Origin: Microcoleus sp. FACHB-1515
GTDB taxonomy: Bacteria > Cyanobacteriota > Cyanobacteriia > Elainellales > Elainellaceae
DNA: 64,000 nucleotides
Assembly: GCF_014696105.1 (NCBI RefSeq)
Contig: NZ_JACJPO010000066.1
Location: 331,802-395,801, forward strand
Reading direction: 5' to 3'
Shown: positions 36,962-45,700 of the stretch, one piece after another
Layout: the number at the start of each line of letters is the position of its first letter
Numbering within the stretch: position 1 is the stretch's first letter
The notes under the pieces: generated by a model
The model's database searches: none
Told to the model about the DNA's origin: nothing
Seen by the model: only the letters and a program-made list of their open reading frames with translations
Program-made: the position numbers and the translations under genes

Positions 36962-37302
36962 CGCTTCTCTCGTATTTTCCTTCTGGCGGCTGCCGCGTTC
37001 AGCATCACCGCAAATAGATATGTTAGCGGATTTGTGCTGCGGGCTGTGTCACTGCCTCGATCATGGCGCTAGGGAGGAGAAGCGATCGAGTGTGTCAATG
37101 TTTTTTCACAATTGGGGGAGAGGGGCGATCGGGTTCGAGTTTTGAGGCAAACCCAATTGCAAATATTGCTTGTTTTGATGTACTTGCGTAAACGACGTTT
37201 TGGACAAGGAGAAAATCAGGCCGTAAAAAGATTACAATTTATGCCGCCTCCTAGAGTGAAGTCGTGATCTAAATAGTATATGAAGTGTGAGAATGGTACT
37301 TT
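36962..37302. other. intergenic region between tig and the pentapeptide gene
   Basis: This 341-base stretch has no coding frame of note. It holds the divergent promoters of tig and the pentapeptide-repeat gene. The base composition becomes AT-rich past about 37140. One copy of the dispersed repeat described at 37082 lies inside. Confidence 0.5.
37082..37110. repeat. dispersed intergenic repeat, box 1 copy A
   Basis: GCGATCGAGTGTGTCAATGT followed by a T run and CACA, 37082-37110. A near-identical copy (GCGATCG, GTGTGTCA, TGTTTTT in the same order) is at 39072-39099. The pair bounds the AT-rich pentapeptide/toxin-antitoxin patch. Confidence 0.7.
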
Positions 37303-37716
37303 ATGGAAATAGAAGAACTGCTCAAGCGGTACGCTAATGGGGAAAGAGATTTTTCTGGGGCTAGTCTTTCAAAAGCTAATTTGGAACAAGCAAATCTTAC
37401 GGGCATTAATTTGAAAGAAGCCAATCTAAGTGATGCAAATCTCTCTAATGCTTGTTTCCTCGATGCAGATTTGAGTAAAGCGAATCTAGAGGGAGCGAAC
37501 TTGTCTAGTACAAGCTTCCACCGTGCTAACCTCATGGGCGCTAACTTGATGAGGGCTAGTATGTACGATACGACTATCAGTTTTGCTGACTTAACTCAAG
37601 CCAATCTTAGAGATGCTAAGTTCTTTCAGGTTGGTCTAAAGAGCCATGATCAAGGAACTGTTTTTGAGGATACTATTATGCCAGATGGCACAGTAGAAAC
37701 TCGTTATTGGGTTTAG
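37303..37716 (+). CDS. pentapeptide repeat-containing protein
   Basis: The 137-residue protein has about 15 tandem A(N/D)LxX pentapeptides between residues 20 and 110: FSGASLSKANLEQANLTGIN, then NLKEANLSDANLSNACFLDA and GANLSSTSFHRANLMGANLM. These fold as a right-handed quadrilateral beta-helix. The ending (GTVFEDTIMPDGTVETRYW) is typical of cyanobacterial pentapeptide proteins. No signal peptide is present. Its codon use (AAT, GCT, TTA) is AT-richer than the neighbouring genes, in line with acquisition. Function unknown; some family members mimic DNA. Confidence 0.9.
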   Translation: MEIEELLKRYANGERDFSGASLSKANLEQANLTGINLKEANLSDANLSNACFLDADLSKANLEGANLSSTSFHRANLMGANLMRASMYDTTISFADLTQANLRDAKFFQVGLKSHDQGTVFEDTIMPDGTVETRYWV

Positions 37717-37876
37717 TAAACGCTGTATAACGATTCCATTGTCTGCCGATCGTAAAAAATTTGATGAACTTCATTTGATAAACTTCAAAAGATTACTAGC
37801 GGCGGGTTAACCAGGACGCTATAAACATTGAGCATTCTCCAGATTGCTTCAGAAGTTGTTTGGTTTGGGGAGGTTT

Positions 37877-37950
37877 GGAAGGGGGTTCGTTGGTGGGAAG
37901 CGATCGCGCTTTTCGATTGTTGGGGGTTGTTGGGAGGCGATCGAGTTCTA
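37877..37950. repeat. dispersed intergenic repeat, box 2 copy A
   Basis: GGAAGGGGGTTCGTTGGTGG runs into GCGATCGC and a second GATTGTTG/GCGATCG stretch. A related copy begins at 39008 (GGAAGGGGGTTTGTTAGAGG then GCGATCGC), after which box 1 follows at 39072. The two copies flank the toxin-antitoxin genes. Confidence 0.6.
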
Positions 37951-37953
37951 CGC

Positions 37954-38427
37954 TCATTTAAACTTTTCCAACAGCGATTGAATCAGCATCGGGGAGGCTC
38001 GGAAAGTGGTTTCCTGAAGAAGAGCGATCGCTTGCGGAAAATCTGCAATTTCTAGATTAGCTGCTGCCTCTAAAATACCGAGTACGCCAACCACTTTGAT
38101 GTTTCTCGATCGAGCAACTTCTCTAGCCTGCCGCTCATCGACTAAAAGCAAATCTGCATTTAACTGTTCCACTAGCAAAATTGCCTGACGTTCACCCGGA
38201 TCTAATTCTTCCAGCACTGCATCAGGTTCAACCGTAACGGTTTGAATTTCTAGCCAGTCAGGAGGAGTTTCTATCCATTGCTTGATGAGGTGGGGCGATC
38301 GATCATTTGTCAACTCATCGCGTACAGTTTGTGGAATGATGACTCGATCGTACAGCCGAGGCAGTAAATTAATTTGATTAATTAGCAGCAAATAGCAAAG
38401 CGGCGAAGTATCAGAAACAACCAGCAT
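37954..38427 (-). CDS. DUF3368 PIN-like toxin
   Basis: The 157-residue protein is a PIN-fold nuclease of the DUF3368 group. Acidic residues expected for the active site are visible: D6 in VVSDTSPLCYL, E in PQTVRDELTN, E in LDPGERQAI and D in LLLVDERQAR. DUF3368 proteins are paired with UPF0175 antitoxins, and here the upstream gene is exactly that, with start and stop overlapping (TAATG). They probably form a type II toxin-antitoxin unit acting on RNA. The composition is AT-richer than the flanking housekeeping genes. Confidence 0.85.
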   Translation of the reverse strand: MLVVSDTSPLCYLLLINQINLLPRLYDRVIIPQTVRDELTNDRSPHLIKQWIETPPDWLEIQTVTVEPDAVLEELDPGERQAILLVEQLNADLLLVDERQAREVARSRNIKVVGVLGILEAAANLEIADFPQAIALLQETTFRASPMLIQSLLEKFK

Positions 38428-38708
38428 TAAATCTTTAGCTTTCCTTCCTGGCTGAGTTGCTCTACTGTTTGTCGGTCTTGTTCAAGATCAGCAATATCAT
38501 AGTGCAAATACACCTCTCGCGCTTTGAAGAACGCATCGAGTTCAAGTCGAGTTGAAAATCCTAATAGTTCTCTTGCCTTTCCTCCGCCGATCAATTCACT
38601 GCGGTAAGCTTCAATGACCCAAAGTTCCAGCAGTTTGCGCTCTAGGTTCCCCCACTTTGCTTCTAATTCGTCAGCTAACGCATTGGGAATTTCAACTGTA
38701 ATCTTCAT
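38427..38708 (-). CDS. UPF0175 family antitoxin
   Basis: About 93 residues from the ATG at 38708, starting MKITVEIPNALADELEAKWG. The UPF0175 pattern is visible: an RHH-like N-terminal strand and helix, LLELWVIEAYRSELIGGGKA, ARELLGFSTRLELDAFFKAR, and a tail ending DIADLEQDRQTVEQLSQEGK. Antitoxins of this group bind both the PIN toxin and operator DNA. It overlaps the DUF3368 gene by one base and starts 4 bases after the stop of a Phd-type antitoxin, so three genes form one operon. Confidence 0.85.
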   Translation of the reverse strand: MKITVEIPNALADELEAKWGNLERKLLELWVIEAYRSELIGGGKARELLGFSTRLELDAFFKAREVYLHYDIADLEQDRQTVEQLSQEGKLKI

Positions 38709-38712
38709 GTGT

Positions 38713-38925
38713 TTATCCTGGTAGTGGCGCATTAAAGTCATCTGGCATAGTGAAGCGGCCTTGATCTTGACCTAAGCTATTACGGCGATTAGAAGAAGGG
38801 TGAAATAGAACGAGTTTGGCGATCGGAACACCTTGATTAGAAATAATCACTTCTTCTCCCAGTTCGACTCGTTCTAGAAGTTGCAAAAGATTAACTTTTG
38901 CTTGGTGAATGCTAACTGTCTCCAT
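38713..38925 (-). CDS. Phd/YefM-type antitoxin, apparently without its own toxin
   Basis: The 70-residue protein matches the Phd/YefM family: METVSIHQAKVNLLQLLERV, then GEEVIISNQGVPIAKLVLF. It ends MPDDFNAPLPG, where VapB-like family members usually continue with a short toxin-binding tail. The usual partner, a PIN toxin just downstream, is not there; instead a UPF0175-DUF3368 pair follows after 4 bases. It may have lost its C-terminal tail and its toxin, or it may serve as operator-binding protein for the composite locus. Confidence 0.8.
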   Translation of the reverse strand: METVSIHQAKVNLLQLLERVELGEEVIISNQGVPIAKLVLFHPSSNRRNSLGQDQGRFTMPDDFNAPLPG

Positions 38926-39007
38926 ACTTCTACATCAGCATGAGGATTAAGCTCAGCTTAGTACAATTTATCAAACACAGCGCAAACCTTGAATGAGGTG
39001 GAGGCGC

Positions 39008-39099
39008 GGAAGGGGGTTTGTTAGAGGAGGGCGATCGCTTCTCTAACGATTGTTAGAGGATTGCTATGTATGCGATCGCGTGTGTCACTGTTTTTCGCA
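39008..39099. repeat. dispersed intergenic repeat, boxes 2 and 1, copy B
   Basis: Box 2 (GGAAGGGGGTTTGTTAGAGG, GCGATCGC) and box 1 (GCGATCGCGTGTGTCACTGT, then TTTTCGCA) stand in tandem here within 92 bases. Each box also has a single copy on the far side of the pentapeptide/toxin-antitoxin patch (37877-37950 and 37082-37110). Confidence 0.6.
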
Positions 39100-39367
39100 G
39101 TTACTAGTTTCCCTTCTAAAATTCATGCAATCTGTTCGAGCGGACGCATCAAACTCGATCGCTTTAACCATGTATTAGCGCACCCAGCACGACCAGCTTG
39201 AGGGGTTAGTGTTCATTAAGAGGAGACTATAACGACTCTTGAAGAAGGCGAAACTTCAATCTATGCCATCGGAAAGAGGCGACTTCTAACTTTTGATAGG
39301 GTCGAGGTGGCGATCGCGCTTGCTATTTTGACTGCATAGCAAAAAGGGAAGAAAAAAGCGGATAAGC

Positions 39368-39408
39368 AGCAAAAAGCCTCCAGTTGAAGGGTCTGGGGGC
39401 TTTTTGCT
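39368..39408. terminator. 15-16 bp hairpin, bidirectional terminator-like, no gene upstream
   Basis: AGCAAAAAGCCTCCAG (39368-39383) pairs with CTGGGGGCTTTTTGCT (39393-39408), one T-G pair, 9-base loop. The A/T runs at the stem ends provide U-tracts on both strands. No coding gene ends here on the plus strand, so it may end an unrecognised transcript. Confidence 0.75.
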
Positions 39409-39703
39409 GTTTGGGCGATCGAGCCACGACCCTCATCTGCTAGAGCAGATCATTCAGCACGAAGCCCAACAATCCAAGTGGAACGGCACATATCTACATA
39501 AAAGCGCCAAGAACATTAAAGAAACTAAGTTTTTTTGTGGTGCTCATGCTGATAGCTTCGTCATTTTGGGCACTCTGTTGAAGAAACCCGATTTGGATTT
39601 GTGCGGCTAGAGAGCAGCCTTGTTGCTGCCTGCTCATTTTGCCTGTTCGTCTCGATCGCACCTGTGTCCTCTTCTTACTGCCGTTGATTCCGGCGATTTT
39701 GCT

Positions 39704-42700
39704 ATGTCGCAATTTAGTCATCCTGCCACCTCTGATGTTCGCGTCAACGCTACACTGCCCGACGAGCAAACACTCGCAAGCAGTCGCCGATCGATCGCCA
39801 TGCGAAGCACCGGGGAAGCGGTGGTTGTTTGGCAAAGCTTCGGCCAAGACGGAGATGCAGAAGGAATTTATGCACGGCTCCTGGATGCAGCCGGACAGCC
39901 GCAGGGCAGTGATATTTTGGTCAATCAAATCACCGGGGGCAAACAGCAAAATGCAGCGCTGGCGATCGATGCGCTGGGCAATTTCGTGGTCGTGTGGGAA
40001 AACTTCACGCTCGCTGCCGGATCGGACATTGTGGCTCGCCGCTTCAATGCAGACGGCACACCCAACGGCGATCAATTTCTGATCAACGTGCCGGACGATG
40101 CGCTGTATGACCAGCAGTTTCCCAACATCGCCATGAGCGCGGATGGCAACTTTGTCGTCACCTGGACAAGCAACAACCAAGACGCGATCGATTCAGAAGA
40201 AGAAGGCAGTTTGGGCGTTTATGCCCGTCGCTTTGATCCGGCTGGCACTCCGATCAGTGGCGAAATTCGGATCAACAACACGACGGTAGACGATCAGCAA
40301 GAGGCGAGCGTCGCGATCGCCGCAGACGGCAGCTTTGTCGTGGCTTGGACTAGCCAGGGACAAGTCGATGGCGCAGATGTTTTCTTGCGCCGCTTTCGCT
40401 CAAACGGCACACCGATCGATGGCGCGGATGTGGTTGTCAATCAGCAGACGATCGGCCAGCAGCAAGACGTGAGCATGGCGATCGCACCGGACGGCAGCTT
40501 TGTCGTGGCCTGGTCAAGTACGGGCGGTTTGGTGTTGGCGCGTCAGTTCAATGTCGACGGCACGCCAAAAGCGAATGAATTTTTGGTGGCGGATGTTGAC
40601 AATGCTCGACCCGTTCCCAGCGTCGCGATCGATCCGCAAGGCGGATTTGTGATTACCTGGACGCGAACTAACACTCAGGGCAACGACGACATCTTTGCCA
40701 AACGCTTTAATGCCGCAGGAGTAGCGCAAGAGCAAGCCTTTCAGGTGAACGCAACCGCAGCGGGAAATCAGCGCAACGCCGCGATCGCGATCGATGCGGA
40801 CGGCGATGCGGCGATCGTTTGGATGGATGTGGAAGCGACAGATGTGGAAACTCGTCGCTTTAACCTTGGCGATCTGCCCACGACAACGGGCATTCCAAAT
40901 TCAACGCAGGTCGATACCGCTCCGGACTTGACGATCGACCTAAAGCCGCTGTTTGCCGATCGCCAAACGCCTGCTGCCAACTTGACCTACAGCGTTATGG
41001 AGGTTAGCAATAGCACGCTGTTTGAAGTGGGCGCACCCAGCATCGGCTCAAATGGCATCTTGACGCTCGATTTTGTGCAGCAGATTTGGGGCGAGAGCAA
41101 TGTGACAATCCGCGCCACTGATGCTGATGGCTTCTCGGTCGAAACAACGTTCAAAGTGACGCGAACGGCCAGTGGAGCGCCGCCGATCGTTACGCCAATC
41201 ACTGACGCGATTTCCTATGTGGAAAATGCCAGTCCCACGCAACTCGATCCAACGCTGGAGATTACTGATGCGGATAGCAACGATCTCGTCAGCGCGACGG
41301 TTACGATCGTCAATCCCCAAGTGGGCGATCAGTTCAGCGTCGATTCTGCTTTGGCACAAGGTTTGGGGCTGACGGTCACATCCAGCAGTAACGGCCTGAC
41401 GATTACAGGACTTGCCACTGTCGAGCAATACCAATCGGTGCTGCGAACGCTGGCCTACAGCAGCAGCAGCGAAAATCCGATCGAGGGCGATCGCACTGTT
41501 CGCCTGCAAGTCAACGATGGCGCACTCAGCAGCAACATTGCCACCTGGACAGTGACGGTTTCAGCGGTCAACGATGCGCCCGCTGTTTCGATCGCCACTG
41601 CTCCACTCACCTACACCGAAGGCAACGCTGCGGTCGCGATCGATCCGCTGCTGACGGTTGCAGACATTGACAATCCACGCCTCGATCGAGCGACGGTGAC
41701 GATCGCCACTAACTTTGCTGCCGATCAAGATGAACTCAGCGTTGATACTGATCTTGCTGCCAGCATTGGCCTGACGGTGACGAATGCAGGTGGCGTGCTG
41801 ACCTTGAGCGGACAGGCGACGATCGCGCAGTATCAAACTGTCCTGCGAACGGTGGCCTACCGCAACACCAGCAGCAATCCGACGCTGGGCGATCGCACCA
41901 TTCGGATTGTGGTTCGGGATGAAGCGCAAGCAGAAAGTGAACTGCGCGATCGCACGATTCAAGTTGCGCCTGTGAATGCGGCTCCGGTCGTGACGCTGAG
42001 CAATTCGCCGATCGCGTTCACGGAGGATCAGGCAGCTATCTCGATCGCCAGCGGACTCGGCATCACAGACGACGGCTCAACGCTAACGGGCGCGATCGTG
42101 GAGATTACGAATCTGGCCGCAGGTGATTTGCTGGAGGTCGCGATTGCGAACGGCTCGTCGGTTAGCCAAACCTTGAATAACGGCGTGCTGACCTTGAGCG
42201 GTACGGCCAGCCTTGCCGAGTACCAAACAATTTTGCGATCGCTCACCTTCCGCAACAGCAACCAAAATCCGACCGGAGGCGATCGGACGATTCGCATTCA
42301 GGTTCGCGATTCGTTGGCTCGATTCAGCGATGCAGTCGATCGCACGATCGCCGTTACGCCCGTCAACGATGCGCCCGTCGTTCGTCCGAGCGGTTCAGTT
42401 AGCTACACGGAAAATGATCTGCCCGTTGCGATCGCGTCTGACCTCCAGATCAGCGATGTGGACAGCACGACGATCAGCAGCGCCACGATTCGCCTGACAA
42501 ACGTTGTGCCGGGCGAAGACGAACTCGCGTTTACCGCCAACTACGGCATCACAGGCAGCAGCAGCGGCGGCACACTCAGCTTGAGCGGCACCGCAACGAT
42601 CGCGCAGTATGAAGAAGTGCTGCGATCGGTGACGTACTTCAACTCCAGCGACAACCCCGATCCGACAACGCGATCGATCGCATTTCAGGTCAACGACGGC

Positions 42701-45700
42701 TCAGACATCAGCACCGTGATTACCCGCACGGTCACGGTTGCCGCTCGCAACGATGCACCGCGCCTGACGTTCAATTCCCCCGTGCCGACCTACACCGAAA
42801 ACGCAGCGGCGATCGCAGTCGATGCCAATTTGACGCTGAGCGATCCGGACAGCACGACAATTCGCAGCGCCACGATCGAAATTACCAACGCCGTCAGCGG
42901 CGATTTTCTCGATGCAACGGTTCCAGGCGGACTGCAAAAAACGTTTGCCAATGGCGTTCTGACCATCATCGGAGACGCGACGATCGCGCAGTACCAAGCG
43001 ATGTTGCGATCGATTACCTTCCGCAATTCCAGCGACAATCCCGACGCCACACCGCGCATTTTGCGCTTCACCGTCAGCGACGGAGACAGTACGAGCGTCG
43101 ATCGCACCGTGAATGTCGCACCCGTCAACGATGCCCCGATCGTCACGCCTTCGATCGGGGCGGCAAACTTCACCGAGGGCGGATCGCCTGCGATCGTCGA
43201 TGCCAATCTTGCCGTCAGCGACATCGACAGTTTGACGATCGCCAGCGCAACGGTGACAATACGCAATTTTCAGGCGGGGCAAGATGTGCTGAGCGCGATC
43301 GAGGCCAGCGGCATCACCAGCAGCTACAGCAACGGCGTTCTCACCCTGACCGGAGTTGCCACGATCGCCCAATATGAAGCTGTCCTGCGATCGGTGGCTT
43401 ATTCCAACACCAGCAGCAATCCCAATACGGCCTCGCGCATTTTGGAATTCAAAGTGAATGATGGCGAGGCCGACAGCGCAATTCGGACGCGCACCGTCAA
43501 TGTGTTTGCCGCCAACGGTGCGCCGACGATCGCCATTTCCGACAGTGCTCGTACCTTTGTGGAAAACAACTCGGCAGTTGCGATCGCCCCCAACCTAGTC
43601 GTCAGCGATTCAGACAGCACGACTTTGACGGGCGCAACCGTGACGCTGCTGAATGTTGCCGTCGGGGACGCACTCAACTTCACAAATCAAAATGGCATTA
43701 CAGGCAGCTTTACGAATGGCGTGCTGACCTTGACGGGGAGCGCATCGATCGCCAACTATCAAGCCGCCTTGCGATCGATTACCTACTCCAACTCCAGCGA
43801 AAATCCGGATTCGACCCGTCGCACCGTTGAGTTTCGCGTCACCGATGGAGGCAGCAGCGGAATTCCCGCCAGTCAATTCGTGCAGGTGCAGGCGGTCAAC
43901 GATGCACCAACGATCGCAGGCAGCAGCGGCGCGATCGTTTATCAAGAGAACAATCCGGGGCTGGTGATTGACGGCAATCTACGGCTGGCCGATGTGGACA
44001 ATTTGACGCTGAGCGGCGCGATCGTCCGCATCAGCAGCAACTACGCCGCAGGCCAAGATGTTCTCCGCTTCACCAATCAAAACGGGATCACAGGCACATT
44101 CGCAGATGGCGTGCTGACCTTGAGCGGAACAGCCAGTCTTGCCGACTATGAAACCGCGCTGCGATCGATCACCTACTCCAACAGCAGCGAAAATCCAACC
44201 CCAAGCGATCGCACAATCGAGTTTGAAATCAGCGACGGCGAATTCAGTGCCACCAGCCGCCGCACAATTCGAGTTTCTAGCACGCCCGACGCGCCGATCG
44301 TTTCTGTCTCCAGCACACCTCTGAGCTACAGCGAAGGGCAGGACGCGATCGCGGTTGACGATGCGATCGATCTGGACGATGTGGACAGCCCGACGCTGCA
44401 AAGCGCAACGGTTCGCATCGTCAATGTTGCGGCTGGCGATGCGCTCAACTTCACGGCTCCAGACGGCTTTAGCAGCAGTTTTAGCAACGGCACTTTAACG
44501 ATTACCGGAGCCGGATCGATCGAGCAGTATGAAACGCTGTTGCGATCGATCACCTACCGCAACACCAGCGCCAATCCAAGCGCAACGCCAAGATCGATCG
44601 AGTTTGTCGTCAGCGATGGCGCACTGAGCAGTCAGCCCCAGACGCGCACAATCACGCTCACCACAACGAACAGCCCGCCCGTCTTAACGGCTTCAGCGGC
44701 AACCAGTTCCTACCGCGAAAATGCAGCGGGCGTCGCGATCGATTCGGGCTTGACGCTGACCGATCCCGACAGCAGCACGATCGATCGGGCGACGGTGACG
44801 ATCGCCAATTCCTTGGCCGAAGATGTCTTAACCTTCACCAATCAAGCTGGAATCACAGGAACTTACAGCAATGGCGTCCTCACCTTGACAGGCCGCGCCA
44901 CTGTCGCCCAGTATCAAGCGGCTTTGCGATCGATTACCTATTCCAACGCCAGCGAAAATCCCAATTCGGCCAATCGCACGATCGCGATTGTGGTCAACGA
45001 TGGTTCGCAAGACAGTAATACAATTGAGCGCACCGTGACGATCGTTCCCGTCAACGATGCGCCGATCGTTACAACTTCGACGGGAACGGCAGTCTTCACT
45101 GAGGACGGTTCGGCGGTTGTGATTGATAGCGGTTTAGCGCTTGCCGATGCGGACAGTCTGACGATCGATCGCGCCACTGTCACGATCAGCAACTTTGTCG
45201 AAGGTCAGGATATCCTCAGCTTCACCAATAGCGGCGCAATCAGCAGCAGCTTTAATGCTCAGAGCGGCGTTCTCACCTTCAGCGGCAGAGCCTCGATCGC
45301 AGACTACCAAGCTGCTCTGCAACAGGTGGCTTACCGCAACACCAGCCAGAATCCGAACCAGCGCGATCGCATCATCACCTTTACGGCCACCGACACCGGG
45401 CAAGCGACGAGCCTTACCGCCACGCGCCGCCTTACGCTCGACACGCTCAATAGTCCGCCTGTAATTGCACCTGCAACCGGGGCGATTACCTATGCCGAAA
45501 ATGCTCCGGCGATCGCGATCGCGCCAAATTTAACGCTGACCGACTCCGACAGCCGCACGATCGATCGAGCAACCGTGAGACTGAACGATTTCAACGCCGA
45601 AGATGTCCTCAGCTTCACGAATCAAAACGGGATCGCAGGCAGCTTTAGTAACGGTGTGCTGACTTTAAGCGGCACGGCGTCGATCGCTCAGTATCAAACG

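Larger units (their letters stand above)
38926..39703. other. long intergenic region with repeats and a strong hairpin
   Basis: This 778-base stretch precedes the giant adhesin gene. It includes repeat box 2 copy B (39008-39060), with an internal CTCTAAC/GTTAGAG inverted repeat, box 1 copy B (39072-39099) and the hairpin at 39368-39408. A short frame at 39404-39610 has no family match and no ribosome binding site and is not called. An undetected small RNA is possible upstream of the hairpin. Confidence 0.45.

Noticed and set aside
39404..39610. 68-residue frame before the adhesin
   Set aside because: Starts inside the hairpin arm, has no ribosome binding site and no family resemblance.
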